Source: Pseudoalteromonas citrea
Lineage (GTDB): Bacteria; Pseudomonadota; Gammaproteobacteria; Enterobacterales; Alteromonadaceae
DNA length: 64,000 nucleotides
Direction of reading: 5' to 3'
NCBI RefSeq assembly: GCF_000238375.3
Contig: NZ_AHBZ03000012.1
Location: 620,001 to 684,000 of the forward strand
The notes beneath the pieces were generated by a model. The model worked only from the letters and a program-made list of their open reading frames with translations, did no database searches and was not told where the DNA came from. Both the position numbers and the translations under genes were made by a program. Every line of letters starts with the position of its first letter. Position 1 is the stretch's first letter. Positions 37,670 through 48,649 of this stretch are shown piece by piece.

Positions 37670-38098
37670 TTAAATGTCTAAAACCTGCGGCTGTTGGGCC
37701 GCGTGGTTGTGCTCATTACCAACGTAAACTTTAAGTTTACGGTACATTTCACGACCTAGAGGACCGCGAGGTAACATGCCTTTAACCGCTTTCTCGATAA
37801 TCATTTCAGGCTTAGCAGCTTGAAGCTTATCGAAAGTTACAGACTTAAGTCCACCTGGGAAACCAGAGTGTGCGTAGTACACTTTGTTTTTGAATTTGTT
37901 ACCAGTTACAGTAACTTTTTCAGCGTTGATGACGATGATATAATCACCAGTATCTACGTGAGGAGTGTATTCAGCTTTATGCTTTCCGCGTAGGCGACTA
38001 GCGATTTCAGTAGCGATACGACCTAAAGTTTTACCTTCAGCGTCAACTACGTACCAGTCACGTTTTACTGTATCTGGTTTAGCAACAAACGTTTTCAT
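37670..38098 (-). CDS. rplM: 50S ribosomal protein L13
   Basis: Early-assembling large-subunit protein. The 142 residues match the family, with [30 protein letters not shown] at the start (positions 14-43) and [21 protein letters not shown] near the end. First gene of the rplM-rpsI operon; in E. coli L13 represses its own mRNA through the leader. Confidence 0.98.
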   Translation of the reverse strand: MKTFVAKPDTVKRDWYVVDAEGKTLGRIATEIASRLRGKHKAEYTPHVDTGDYIIVINAEKVTVTGNKFKNKVYYAHSGFPGGLKSVTFDKLQAAKPEMIIEKAVKGMLPRGPLGREMYRKLKVYVGNEHNHAAQQPQVLDI

Positions 38099-38132
38099 CT
38101 AAAAAATCCAATGTTTTCAATTAAAACCACAG

Positions 38133-38149
38133 ATAACCAAAATGGTTAC
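38133..38149 (-). promoter_or_regulatory. Leader hairpin of rplM, possible L13 autoregulatory element
   Basis: Minus-strand gtaacca/tggttat stem with a three-base loop, about 35-50 bases before the rplM start, within the expected leader RNA. The E. coli rplM leader is known to mediate autogenous control by L13; correspondence with this hairpin is inferred. A TATAGT-like -10 lies a few bases further upstream (near 38159-38164), without a good -35. Confidence 0.35.
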
Positions 38150-38356
38150 CGCTTTACTATATAGTGCTTTAACCCCTTCGAGTTTAAGACTTTTTGCCGC
38201 TCAAGTCAGTGGCTAAGCCGACGAGGGCAATAGAACGCAACGTGGCAGGCCGCGGATTATAGCAACTCATAAAGAGATTGACTAGCGCACGGCTGTTTTT
38301 TCTACAAAATAATTGCATTTCTTTGGCTTTGCACGTTACGGGTGCTTGATTGAGTA

Positions 38357-39454
38357 TTAAGCTAGGTGTTCCCTTGCTAAATAATCAAGCGATTGCATTT
38401 CTTGTAAACGACTAATACATCGTTTGAATTCAAATTCTAGCGTCCCTGTAGAATATAATTCGGTGATAGGTGCTTCTGCTGAGATAATTAGGGTAACATT
38501 ACGCTCATAAAATTCATCTACTAACGCGATGAAGCGACGAGCAGCGTCATCATTTTGCTGACTTAAGCGTTTTACATTGGATAAAATAACCGTGTTGTAG
38601 AGGCGGCTTATTTCCATATAGTCAACTTGCGAACGCGCTGTCTCACACAACTGTGTAAAATCAAACATCACAATACAGTCTGACACTTTACGCGTCTTAA
38701 TTAAGCGCCCTTCGATTTCGATGGCTTCATCAACTCGCCCTGGCTCCGGTGACAATTTATCAAAATAAGCGAATAAATTTTTATCTGCTTGTTCATCTAA
38801 CGGACTATGGAAGATCTCTGCTTGTTCCAATGTCCGCAAACGATAATCAATTCCAGAGTCAACATTCACAACATCTGTATTAGCATTAACTAGCTCTATG
38901 GCAGGTAAAAAGCGCGCACGTTGTAAGCCATTACGATACAAGTCGTCTGGTACAATATTAGAAGTCGCAACCAACACAATGTCACGAGCAAACAGGGCTT
39001 GCATCAAGCCACCTAATAACATCGCATCAGTAATATCTTGAACAAAAAATTCATCGAAACAAATAATATCAGTTTCTTTTTTAAATATATCGGCCACAAC
39101 CTCAAGTGGGTTTTTCACATCTTGGAGTTTTTTTAATTCGTCGTGAACACGGTGCATAAAGCGATGAAAATGCACGCGCATTTTACGCTCAGTTGGTAAT
39201 GCATCGAAAAAAGTATCAACTAAGTATGTTTTTCCTCGACCAACGCCGCCCCAAAAGTACAACCCTTTGATTTTTTTTGGCTCGACCTTTTTGCTAAATA
39301 AACGAGATATAAAACTGCTTGGCTGTTCAACAGGCATAGCACACAGATCATCATACAAACGCTGTAAATGCTTAACTGCATTTTCTTGAGCGCTGTCGTA
39401 TTGAAAGTCATCTGTTTGAAGGTCTTGTTGATATTTTTGCCAAGGAGTCATCAT
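38357..39454 (-). CDS. zapE: Cell division ATPase ZapE
   Basis: AFG1-like AAA ATPase that in E. coli associates with FtsZ during late constriction and under stress. The 365 residues show Walker A GGVGRGKTYLVD near residue 68, Walker B IICFDEFFVQDITDAML near 130 and the sensor region VLVATSNIVPDDLY near 162. The first of two ATG codons may not be used. Convergent position next to rplM and divergent from zapG, as in E. coli. Confidence 0.94.
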   Translation of the reverse strand: MMTPWQKYQQDLQTDDFQYDSAQENAVKHLQRLYDDLCAMPVEQPSSFISRLFSKKVEPKKIKGLYFWGGVGRGKTYLVDTFFDALPTERKMRVHFHRFMHRVHDELKKLQDVKNPLEVVADIFKKETDIICFDEFFVQDITDAMLLGGLMQALFARDIVLVATSNIVPDDLYRNGLQRARFLPAIELVNANTDVVNVDSGIDYRLRTLEQAEIFHSPLDEQADKNLFAYFDKLSPEPGRVDEAIEIEGRLIKTRKVSDCIVMFDFTQLCETARSQVDYMEISRLYNTVILSNVKRLSQQNDDAARRFIALVDEFYERNVTLIISAEAPITELYSTGTLEFEFKRCISRLQEMQSLDYLAREHLA

Positions 39455-39590
39455 TTTTTACACTGTTACCCATATTTATTGATTTTCTATATTAACACGC
39501 AACCATTCTCCGCGTATATTGACTGTAAGTTACATTTTATTCTTATCGCCATATTTTTTACTGGCAACCCGATACCCACAGGAGAAATAT

Positions 39591-40049
39591 ATGACAACTA
39601 TCGTTTGGTTGGGGCTTTTGATCATTACTGGTGTAATTGGTTTTTTTATCGGTGCGCAAGTCACCCGAAAGCAACTTAAACAAACTGAATTAGAACAGCA
39701 AGCCATACAAGCACAAAGTGAACTTGAGCAATATCGTCAAGATGTGTCAGATCACTTAGCAAGTACCAAAAAGCTGATGAGCAAAATGCAAGAAAGCTAT
39801 ACTCAACTCTTTAGCCATGTTGAGCGCACCGATCAGGTACTTTTAACTGAAAAGCCAACACACCCAAGTGAGCCGTTTTTCTCTAAAGAAACCACAGAGC
39901 AACTTCATGCTTCTCTTAAAAGCCGTCCTGAACGCAGAAGAGATAACCAACGCTCTGACGACTCTGCACAACCTGTGGACTATGTTGAAGGCGAATCAGG
40001 TATTTTCACTGGTGAAAGGTCAGAAAATAAGCAAGCAAACATATCTTGA
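39591..40049 (+). CDS. zapG: Membrane protein ZapG (YhcB, DUF1043)
   Basis: Inner-membrane coiled-coil protein linked to division and envelope synthesis in enterobacteria. I use ATG 39591 (MTTIVWLGLLIITGVIGFFIG), preceded by AGGAG, rather than the frame opening at 39519; this gives 152 residues. One N-terminal membrane segment (residues 4-21) is followed by a coiled coil (about 25-75) and a polar disordered tail. It is divergent from zapE, upstream of degQ. Confidence 0.9.
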   Translation: MTTIVWLGLLIITGVIGFFIGAQVTRKQLKQTELEQQAIQAQSELEQYRQDVSDHLASTKKLMSKMQESYTQLFSHVERTDQVLLTEKPTHPSEPFFSKETTEQLHASLKSRPERRRDNQRSDDSAQPVDYVEGESGIFTGERSENKQANIS

Positions 40050-40175
40050 TGAACTTTTTTTTGACCCCATAGTCAGTAGATACAGATAAACAAATAGCGG
40101 ATCGGCGTCTAGACCACATTCAAAGATAGACGCCTTTTCAATGACTAATTGCTTTTTTCGGAGTATTTACTAACT

Positions 40176-41528
40176 ATGAAATTGAAATTCTCGTTATTAT
40201 CAGCAGCACTTTTTTCTTCAACATTGTTATTAAACCCAAGTGTCTCTGTCGCTAAATTACCCGTTGCCATAGACGGTCAAACATTACCAACTCTCGCACC
40301 TATGCTAGAGCGTGTTACTCCAGGCGTTGTCAGCATTCAAGTTTCAGGTGCTAAAGAAGTACGCCGCCGTGTCGACCCATTTGATTATTTCTTCGGTCAA
40401 CCACAACCTCGTAGTCAAAAGCGTCAATTTAGTGGCTTGGGTTCAGGCGTTATTATCGATGCCTCTGAGGGTTATGTGGTCACAAATAACCATGTCATTG
40501 CCGACGCAGAAAAAATTATTGTTACATTAGAAGATGGTAGAGAGTTCGATGCCAAATTAGTAGGGACCGACAAGGAGTCTGATATTGCGCTGCTCGAAAT
40601 TGAGTCTGACGACTTAACCGAAGTAAAACTCGCAAATTCTGATGCCCTGCGAGTGGGTGATTTTGCCGTGGCCATTGGTAACCCATTTGGGCTCAGCCAT
40701 ACGGTGACTTCTGGTATTGTCAGTGCACTCGGGCGCAGTGGCCTTAATATTGAAGGTTATGAAGATTTTATCCAAACAGATGCGGCCATTAACCAAGGCA
40801 ACTCTGGTGGCGCATTGGTTAACCTTCGTGGTGAACTCATTGGGATAAATACCGCGATTTTAGGCGCATCGGGCGGTAATGTCGGGATTGGTTTTGCTAT
40901 TCCATCTAATATGATGAAAAGCTTAGTAGATCAAATTGTCGAGTTTGGCCAAGTGCGACGCGGATCTTTAGGTATTCAAGGCCGCACGTTAGATGCGGGC
41001 ATTGCTAAAGCACAAGGTTTTGATGTCAAACAGGGCGCCTATGTGGCGCAAGTCGTTAAGGATTCAGCAGCCAGTGAAGCGGGTATTCAAGCCAACGATG
41101 TAATTGTTTCAGTTAACGGGGACGACATTCAAAGCTTTGCTGAACTAGCCAGTAAAATAGCCACCATTGGTGAAGGCCGCACAGTGAAAGTCGGCGTTTA
41201 CCGAGAAGGTAAGGTTCGCACTATCAAAGTCACGCTCAAAGGCCAAGCAGAACTACAAGCGCAAGCAGATAAAGTACACCCTATGCTACGCGGTGCAGTA
41301 TTAGAAAGTGGCGAACGAAATGGTAATAAAGGCGTTGTAGTCTCTTCGGTGGAGGCTCGCTCTCCAGCTGCTCGGGTCGGGCTAGAAGAAGGTGACGTTA
41401 TCATGCAAGTTAACCGCCAGCGAATTGATAGCATTAGAGAAATGAGCAACTTAATTGAAGATATTCAAGGTAATATCGTTTTGGGTGTAAAACGTGGGCG
41501 AGATTCTGTCTTCTTATTAATCCAATAA
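40176..41528 (+). CDS. degQ: Periplasmic serine protease DegQ (Do family)
   Basis: HtrA-family protease/chaperone for misfolded periplasmic proteins. The start is ATG 40176; the longer frame would need a TTG at 40149. The 450 residues comprise a signal peptide (about 1-27), a trypsin-like domain with triad His106 (TNNHVIADA), Asp136 (ESDIALLEI) and Ser210 (NQGNSGGALVN), and two PDZ domains (about 255-350 and 365-450). Two PDZ domains and the short LA loop favour DegQ over DegP. Followed by a terminator, then degS. Confidence 0.93.
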   Translation: MKLKFSLLSAALFSSTLLLNPSVSVAKLPVAIDGQTLPTLAPMLERVTPGVVSIQVSGAKEVRRRVDPFDYFFGQPQPRSQKRQFSGLGSGVIIDASEGYVVTNNHVIADAEKIIVTLEDGREFDAKLVGTDKESDIALLEIESDDLTEVKLANSDALRVGDFAVAIGNPFGLSHTVTSGIVSALGRSGLNIEGYEDFIQTDAAINQGNSGGALVNLRGELIGINTAILGASGGNVGIGFAIPSNMMKSLVDQIVEFGQVRRGSLGIQGRTLDAGIAKAQGFDVKQGAYVAQVVKDSAASEAGIQANDVIVSVNGDDIQSFAELASKIATIGEGRTVKVGVYREGKVRTIKVTLKGQAELQAQADKVHPMLRGAVLESGERNGNKGVVVSSVEARSPAARVGLEEGDVIMQVNRQRIDSIREMSNLIEDIQGNIVLGVKRGRDSVFLLIQ

Positions 41529-41544
41529 CAAATTAATTTATATA

Positions 41545-41576
41545 AAAAACACAGTGGTCCTTGCCGCTGTGTTTTT
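41545..41576 (+). terminator. Terminator between degQ and degS
   Basis: Stem aaaaacacag (41545-41554) with ctgtgttttt (41567-41576), extended inward by tgg/ccg pairing, T run downstream. It begins 16 bases after the degQ stop. Confidence 0.8.
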
Positions 41577-41621
41577 ATTTGTGCCATCATAAACAATAAA
41601 TAAATAATAATAGATCATGCT

Positions 41622-42707
41622 GTGTTAAAACTATTCCGCTTTTTAGTGCCACCATTATTCATTGGCTTAGGTATTGCTTTTGTGGTGATTTGGTTATCTC
41701 CGAATCTACGTAGTGCTGTACTACCAAATATTAAAGTGCCCAACCCCTACAGTACAAAGCATATGAGCTTTGCTGATGCAGTGGAGAAAGCTGCACCTGC
41801 CGTTGTCACTATATTCTCTGAAGGAATAAGTTCAGTCCCTAGGTTTAAACGTGCAAACACCACACAGGAACTGGGCTCTGGCGTTATTATGTCTAGCGAT
41901 GGTTATATCCTAACTAACTATCATGTAGTTAATAATGCAGACCAGATCATGATCATATTGACCGATGGCCGTACATTTAATGAAGTACAGATCATTGGCT
42001 TTGATACAGTCACCGACTTAGCACTATTGAAAATCGACGCACAGCACCTTCCCGTTATCCCCGTAGATGACGCATTCTCACCAAGAGTAGGCGATGTGGT
42101 ACTGGCCATTGGCAACCCATTAAACTTAGGACAAACCATTACACAGGGCGTGATCAGTGCAACAGGTAAAAAACTCACCCCAGATAATTCGTATAGTAGT
42201 TTGTTACAAATGGATGCCGCCGTAAACGTAGGTAATTCAGGAGGCGCATTAATTAACTCCAATGGAACGCTAGTCGGACTCACCTCAGCGCAATTCAGAA
42301 CCCGTTATAACATAGATATTCAAGGGATCTCATTTGCCATTCCTTACCCTCTCGCTAAAGAAGTCATGGAAAAGCTAAAGCGTGATGGGCGAGTAATTCG
42401 AGGGTACTTAGGTTTTACCGGTAACCCTGTAGACAGCACTGGAAAGGTGATCACTGACTTATATACAAAAATTGTCGGGTTAAAGGTTAATAATATCGAC
42501 CCACTTGGTCCTGCATGGCAAGCGGGTATGCAAAACGATGATATTATAGTGAGAGTCGCGGGTAATACAGTCAACAACCCTGAAACAACACTTAAATTTA
42601 TTGCCAATACCCAGCCGGGTACGGTGGTTGAGTTTGATGCATACCGTGATACTGAGCTGCTGACCTTTAAGGTGACAGTAGCGAAGCTTGAAAGTCGTAT
42701 GCAGTAA
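41622..42707 (+). CDS. degS: Envelope-stress site-1 protease DegS
   Basis: Membrane-anchored HtrA protease that cuts RseA to release sigma-E when outer-membrane proteins misfold. The 361 residues have an uncleaved anchor (FLVPPLFIGLGIAFVVIWL), triad His101 (TNYHVVNN), Asp132 (TDLALLKI) and Ser206 (GNSGGALIN), and a single PDZ domain (about 258-350). One PDZ plus the anchor distinguishes it from DegQ. It starts at GTG with no strong ribosome site. Confidence 0.94.
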   Translation: MLKLFRFLVPPLFIGLGIAFVVIWLSPNLRSAVLPNIKVPNPYSTKHMSFADAVEKAAPAVVTIFSEGISSVPRFKRANTTQELGSGVIMSSDGYILTNYHVVNNADQIMIILTDGRTFNEVQIIGFDTVTDLALLKIDAQHLPVIPVDDAFSPRVGDVVLAIGNPLNLGQTITQGVISATGKKLTPDNSYSSLLQMDAAVNVGNSGGALINSNGTLVGLTSAQFRTRYNIDIQGISFAIPYPLAKEVMEKLKRDGRVIRGYLGFTGNPVDSTGKVITDLYTKIVGLKVNNIDPLGPAWQAGMQNDDIIVRVAGNTVNNPETTLKFIANTQPGTVVEFDAYRDTELLTFKVTVAKLESRMQ

Positions 42708-42735
42708 CTTATTGATGACTTCGTTTCAGCTATAA

Positions 42736-42782
42736 AAAAGCGAGCATGGAAGTACTAAATTTAGCCTTCGATACTCGCTTTT
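42736..42782. terminator. Bidirectional hairpin between degS and murA
   Basis: aaaagcgag (42736-42744) pairs with ctcgctttt (42774-42782) across a 29-base loop. A/T runs at both ends fit termination of the convergent degS and murA transcripts. Confidence 0.6.
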
Positions 42783-42798
42783 CAAAACATTGCTGTAA

Positions 42799-44067
<1,269 letters not shown>

Positions 44068-44325
44068 CTATTGCGGAAGCATAAATTTGCGTTCTCTTTG
44101 CCACTCAGTTGGCGTAAAAGCTTTGATGCTCACAGCATGAATGGTGCCATCGGAGATAGTTTCCATTAATGGCCCATAAACCAACTGCTGCTTTTTGACT
44201 CGGCTTAGTCCGTCAAAACAGTCTCCAACAGCAATTACTTCATAATGACTGCCATTTGCTTTTACTATCACTTCATCTAAAGCCAGTGACTCTTTTAATA
44301 ATGTTTCGACTTGGTTTATTTCCAT
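44068..44325 (-). CDS. ibaG: BolA-family protein IbaG
   Basis: Small BolA-like protein that partners monothiol glutaredoxins in iron-sulfur handling. The frame opens at GTG 44334, but ATG 44325 ([10 protein letters not shown]) has GAG eight bases upstream and gives 85 residues. Conserved stretch [29 protein letters not shown] followed by [13 protein letters not shown] is diagnostic (IbaG/YrbA type). Lies between mlaB and murA. Confidence 0.93.
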   Translation of the reverse strand: MEINQVETLLKESLALDEVIVKANGSHYEVIAVGDCFDGLSRVKKQQLVYGPLMETISDGTIHAVSIKAFTPTEWQRERKFMLPQ

Positions 44326-44330
44326 TATAT

Positions 44331-44630
44331 TCACTCAAATAAGGTTGAAACCTGACCCAATGCCATCAAATTGCGCAATTGTTCAGGTATATTCTTAAGC
44401 TCAAGACGTTTATCTTGCTGCTGCAATTTACCTAAAGAGTGAATTAACCAAGCTAAGCCCGCTGTGTCAACCCTAGATACGTCAGAAAGGTCAAAATAGG
44501 TGATTGATTGCGTACTTTCTAGCTGTTGATTAAGAAGTCGTTCATTTGTGAGGCTATTTCGGGTAAGCTCGCCACTAATTAAAACAACCCCTTCATCGTT
44601 GCGTTTGAAGTGAACTTTAGCTGTTGCCAT
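44331..44630 (-). CDS. mlaB: STAS-domain protein MlaB
   Basis: Cytoplasmic subunit of the MlaFEDB lipid transporter, stabilising the MlaF ATPase. The frame is open to 44672, but AGGGGGG directly precedes two ATG codons at 44633 and 44630; I use the second, giving 99 residues. STAS-type pattern: [39 protein letters not shown]. The start lies within the last codons of mlaC. Confidence 0.88.
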   Translation of the reverse strand: MATAKVHFKRNDEGVVLISGELTRNSLTNERLLNQQLESTQSITYFDLSDVSRVDTAGLAWLIHSLGKLQQQDKRLELKNIPEQLRNLMALGQVSTLFE

Positions 44631-45300
44631 CATCCCCCCTAAACTGCACCGGTAATCTGCTTTTCTTATCAAGTAAGTTGATCACGTGCTCAATCCCTTG
44701 CTGGCGTAAAATACCGTGTAATTCAGTTTGCTTTGCATCCAACAGACTGATCCCTTCGGCCATCATATCGTAAGCGCGCCATTCATTATTTTTTCCTTTA
44801 CGCACTTTAAAGTCGATACGAATGTCTGGCTTACCCGCTTCTACAATCTTCGTATTAACAATCGCGACTTCATCATCTGTGAATTTTTTAGCAGCTCCAA
44901 ATTCCACTTTCTGATTCGTGTATTGTGTAAAAACGCCAGCATAAGTCGCCACTAAGTAACGCTGAAATACATCGATAAAAGTGCGCACATGTTTGATGGC
45001 TTCGGCTTTCTCTTGCTTATCTTCCATCGTACGAATTTTTTGTATATAACTGCCTAGTACTCGATATGCCGCATATTTATAATCAATATATGGCATCAAC
45101 TCTTCTTCTACGATAACGCGCAGGTACTCTCTACTCTTTTGAACTTGCTCTTGATCTCGAGCAACACGTTGAAAGGTATTATCAGCTACCTGCTGTACCA
45201 TTTTATATGGGTCTTTTAAATCAACCTCAGCGGCTACTTGTAAACTAAAAATTGATAATGCCAATATAAGCATATTCAGAAAATTACGATAAACCATCAT
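44617..45300 (-). CDS. mlaC: Periplasmic phospholipid-binding protein MlaC
   Basis: Shuttles phospholipid between the outer-membrane MlaA complex and the inner-membrane MlaFEDB complex. The 227 residues have a signal peptide (ending SLQVAA) and the Tol-Ttg2-like fold (DPYKMVQQVADNTFQRV, EELMPYIDYKYAAYRVLGSY, VDFKVRKGKNNEWRAYDMMAEGISLL). Two bases after mlaD. Confidence 0.94.
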   Translation of the reverse strand: MMVYRNFLNMLILALSIFSLQVAAEVDLKDPYKMVQQVADNTFQRVARDQEQVQKSREYLRVIVEEELMPYIDYKYAAYRVLGSYIQKIRTMEDKQEKAEAIKHVRTFIDVFQRYLVATYAGVFTQYTNQKVEFGAAKKFTDDEVAIVNTKIVEAGKPDIRIDFKVRKGKNNEWRAYDMMAEGISLLDAKQTELHGILRQQGIEHVINLLDKKSRLPVQFRGDDGNS

Positions 45301-45302
45301 GA

Positions 45303-45851
45303 TTATTCACCGCCTTGATTAAATAAGAACTGGCCAATCAGCTCTTCTAGAACAAGCGCAGATTTCGTATCCGCTATCATGTCGCCATTTTTCAACGCCT
45401 TACTATCAACGCCAAATAAATCATCAAGTTCATCGGCTTCACTGCTACCGGCTGCTTCATTCCCCAAGCAAGACTGGCGGGCCGACTCTGATGCAATTAC
45501 AGGAGATATGCCTAAATACTGCTCGCCTAAAATACCTGAGGTTAAAATAGATACCGATGTAGTATCCGAAAACTGACACTCATAATTAGCATCTATTTTC
45601 ATATTCACCACAGGAACAAATTCCTGAGGGTGAATACTGATCCCCTCAACACGACCGATCACGACACCACCCACTTTTATGGGCGCTCTGGCTTTTAACG
45701 ACCCAATATTTTCAAACTTCGCGTTTAATAAATAAGACTCGCCGCTACCACTGATCCCTGAATTTGCGACCTTAAGCGCTAGCACAGCAAAGGCAATAAC
45801 ACCTAACGCAACAAACAAACCTACTAAAATCTCTATTTTCCGTGTATTCAT
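45303..45851 (-). CDS. mlaD: MCE-domain protein MlaD
   Basis: Membrane-anchored MCE protein whose hexamer forms the periplasmic channel of the Mla transporter. The 182 residues show one N-terminal membrane helix (EILVGLFVALGVIAFAVLAL), the MCE domain (FENIGSLKARAPIKVGGVVIGRVEGI) and the SILTSGILGEQYLGISP motif. Length is typical. Confidence 0.95.
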   Translation of the reverse strand: MNTRKIEILVGLFVALGVIAFAVLALKVANSGISGSGESYLLNAKFENIGSLKARAPIKVGGVVIGRVEGISIHPQEFVPVVNMKIDANYECQFSDTTSVSILTSGILGEQYLGISPVIASESARQSCLGNEAAGSSEADELDDLFGVDSKALKNGDMIADTKSALVLEELIGQFLFNQGGE

Positions 45852-45865
45852 GACTTTAAAACCTT

Positions 45866-46642
45866 TTAACCTGAAAACATCACAGCAGTAAGTAAGAAAT
45901 CAAATCCTAATACTGCCAATGAAGAATGTACTACTGTCTCTGTTGTCGCCTTACTTATGCCTTCCGAAGTTGGAATACAATCATACCCTTTATAAAGTGC
46001 AATCCATGTCACAACCAAAGCAAACACAAAGCTTTTAATAATACCGTTGAGAATATCTTTTTCGAATGACACTTGAGCTTGCATAATTGACCAAAAACTC
46101 CCTGAATCAACCCCCAGCCAGTCAACGCCAACTAAGTGGGCACCTAAAATAGCAACCGCAGAAAAAATAAGTGCCAAAATCGGCATGCTAATAAAACCAG
46201 CCCAAAAGCGCGGTGCAATCACCCTCTTCAGAGGGTCAATCGCCATCATCTCTAAACTTGAAAGCTGCTCAGTTGCTTTCATGAGACCAATTTCTGCCGT
46301 CAATGCACTCCCAGCTCGCCCAGCAAACAGTAATGCGGTAACCACAGGGCCTAATTCACGTAATAAACTCAGAGCAACTAACGGCCCCAAACTATCTTCA
46401 GCGCCATAACCAACGAGTACGGTATAGCCTTGTAAAGCCAACACCATGCCAATAAATAAACCAGACACCATGATTATCAATAATGACTGATGGCCTATCA
46501 TGTATAGCTGACGGATCAGTAAGGGCGTCCCTTTTCTTGGATTAGGAATATTAACCAACGCCCCAATTAACATACGCGTCGAACGCCCTAACGATGCAAA
46601 TCGACTTAATGTTTTATGGCCCAGTTTTTGTAAAAAATCCAT
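45866..46642 (-). CDS. mlaE: Lipid ABC transporter permease MlaE
   Basis: Inner-membrane permease of the Mla system. The 258 residues contain the MlaE signature [33 protein letters not shown] (near 104-136) and several hydrophobic helices. The ATG at 46642 overlaps the mlaF stop by one base (TGATG); GTG at 46645 is less likely. The E. coli protein has a similar length. Confidence 0.95.
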   Translation of the reverse strand: MDFLQKLGHKTLSRFASLGRSTRMLIGALVNIPNPRKGTPLLIRQLYMIGHQSLLIIMVSGLFIGMVLALQGYTVLVGYGAEDSLGPLVALSLLRELGPVVTALLFAGRAGSALTAEIGLMKATEQLSSLEMMAIDPLKRVIAPRFWAGFISMPILALIFSAVAILGAHLVGVDWLGVDSGSFWSIMQAQVSFEKDILNGIIKSFVFALVVTWIALYKGYDCIPTSEGISKATTETVVHSSLAVLGFDFLLTAVMFSG

Positions 46643-47484
46643 CACCTAGCTCCTTTAGTTAACAAAGCATCCTCGTAAGGACTCGCAGGTTGGTGAAATG
46701 GAACAGGTCCATCAGATAAGCCTTGTAAAAATTGTTGCACTAGTGGGGAACTGTGCGCGAGCATTTCTTCAGCAGTCCCACTACCAATCACCCCTTGCTC
46801 TGCAATGATAACGACATGTTCTGCGATACTGAGTACTTCGGTCACATCATGAGTAACAATCAAGGATGACAACCCCAATACTTCATTCAATGATTTAATT
46901 AGCTTGACCAATACCCCCATAGAAATAGGGTCTTGGCCTGCAAATGGTTCATCATACATAATAAGCTCAGGGTCCAATGCAATTGCTCTGGCAAGCGCTG
47001 CACGCCTTGCCATACCACCAGAAAGCTCCGATGGCATTAGTTCACTAGCCCCTCTTAATCCAACAGCTTGTAGCTTCATTAATACCACTAAGCGAATTAA
47101 CTCTTCACTTAGTTTTGTATGTTCTCTCAGCGGAAACGCAACATTGTCAAACACCGACATATCTGTGAACAGTGCCCCACTTTGAAATAACATACTCATG
47201 TTTTTTCGCGCATCATATAACGCACTACGCGTCATGTTTGGAATGCTGGCACCTTCAAATAGAATATCGCCGCTATCAGGTTTAAGTTGGCCACCTATCA
47301 GGCGTAACATCGTTGTTTTACCTATACCACTGGGGCCCATAATAGCGGTGATCTTCCCTTTAGGAACAGAAAAGCTCATGTTTTTATAGATGGTCTTTTC
47401 ACCGCGTGAAAATGTCACATCCTTGATTTCAACTATTGCTTGCGACAAGTCGCTCTCCACATCTAGTTCGGCTAATTTTGCCAT
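46642..47484 (-). CDS. mlaF: Lipid ABC transporter ATPase MlaF
   Basis: Cytoplasmic ATPase that powers MlaFEDB phospholipid movement. The 280 residues contain Walker [10 protein letters not shown] at 50-58, signature [15 protein letters not shown], Walker [14 protein letters not shown] and the H-loop VTHDVTEVL. First gene of mlaFEDCB-ibaG-murA on the minus strand, divergent from yrbG across 190 AT-rich bases that presumably hold both promoters. Confidence 0.96.
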   Translation of the reverse strand: MAKLAELDVESDLSQAIVEIKDVTFSRGEKTIYKNMSFSVPKGKITAIMGPSGIGKTTMLRLIGGQLKPDSGDILFEGASIPNMTRSALYDARKNMSMLFQSGALFTDMSVFDNVAFPLREHTKLSEELIRLVVLMKLQAVGLRGASELMPSELSGGMARRAALARAIALDPELIMYDEPFAGQDPISMGVLVKLIKSLNEVLGLSSLIVTHDVTEVLSIAEHVVIIAEQGVIGSGTAEEMLAHSSPLVQQFLQGLSDGPVPFHQPASPYEDALLTKGAR

Positions 47485-47675
47485 AATACGATTTTTTATG
47501 TCTTGAGGGAAAATACATTTCGTAAAATTTTGTAATAGTAGCGCCTTAATTTAACTCTAGCTATCAACAAGCTTACGCTCACCCTCGAAATCAGGCACCC
47601 GCTTTTATTTATACTTTTTTTCTGGGTTTTGGTACTATTTACCTTAATGACGTTTTATTACTGGCATAACTTTTA

Positions 47676-48632
47676 ATGGTTTTATCTTTCATCGTTCTAA
47701 TCTTAGGTTTTGCAGCACTGGTTTGGAGCGCAGATCGTTTTGTTTTTGGCGCAGCTGCATTAGCTCGAAATTTTGGTGTTCCCACCCTCATCGTTGGTTT
47801 GACTATTGTCGCTATGGGATCATCAGCCCCTGAAATGATGGTTGCAGCTCAGGCAGCCTTGGCGGATAAAACCGATACTGCAGTCGGTAATGCAGTGGGT
47901 TCAAATATTGCCAACATATTACTCGTCTTGGGTATTACTGCCCTATTACGCCCATTATCTGTGAGCTCTGGAATTTTAAAACGAGAAATGCCTTTATTGG
48001 TCATTGTGTCTCTCGGCGCTTGGCTAATTATTAGTGACAACTATTTTAGCGCTACGGAAGGTACGCTATTACTTGTGGGCTTTGTATTATTCTTATTGGC
48101 GCTTATCGTTATCACTAAACAAACCGGCAATCAGAACGATCCTCTTGTCAGCGAAGCTTGTGATGAAGTACCTGACAATGTTCCAACCAAAAAAGCCATA
48201 TTATGGCTCGTTGTCGGTATGGTGCTACTCCCTGTAAGCTCTCATTACCTCATAGGTTCTGCAGTCGATATTGCAAAGTTCTTTGGTATGAGTGATTTAC
48301 TTATTGGCTTAACCATCATCGCAATTGGTACCAGCCTGCCTGAGCTTGCAGCCTGTATTGCTGGTGTATTGAAAAAAGAAGATGATTTAGCCTTGGGTAA
48401 TATTATCGGTTCAAACATTTTCAACATTTTAGCTGTACTCTCTATCGCTGGTATTTTAAACCCAGCCACATTAGATGCAAATATCGCTCAACGAGATATC
48501 TTTGTTATGCTTGCTGCAACGCTGTTATTGATCATTATGAGCTTGAGTATCACTGGTACCCGCAGGATTAATCGTCTTGAAGGCGGGTTACTACTAACGG
48601 CATTTATCGGCTACATGTATTACATCATTTAA
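47676..48632 (+). CDS. yrbG: Calcium/sodium antiporter YrbG family
   Basis: CaCA-superfamily cation exchanger in the inner membrane. The 318 residues show the internal duplication of the family: IVAMGSSAPEMMVAAQAAL with NAVGSNIANILLVLG in the first half, and IAIGTSLPELAACIAG with NIIGSNIFNILAVL in the second. About ten membrane helices. Adjacent to kdsD as in E. coli. Ion specificity not proven. Confidence 0.93.
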   Translation: MVLSFIVLILGFAALVWSADRFVFGAAALARNFGVPTLIVGLTIVAMGSSAPEMMVAAQAALADKTDTAVGNAVGSNIANILLVLGITALLRPLSVSSGILKREMPLLVIVSLGAWLIISDNYFSATEGTLLLVGFVLFLLALIVITKQTGNQNDPLVSEACDEVPDNVPTKKAILWLVVGMVLLPVSSHYLIGSAVDIAKFFGMSDLLIGLTIIAIGTSLPELAACIAGVLKKEDDLALGNIIGSNIFNILAVLSIAGILNPATLDANIAQRDIFVMLAATLLLIIMSLSITGTRRINRLEGGLLLTAFIGYMYYII

Positions 48633-48649
48633 TAGAATGGACTGACTAA

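Noticed and set aside
44068-47484. A novel transport operon between murA and yrbG
   Set aside because: All five genes match the known MlaFEDCB phospholipid transporter in standard order, followed by ibaG.
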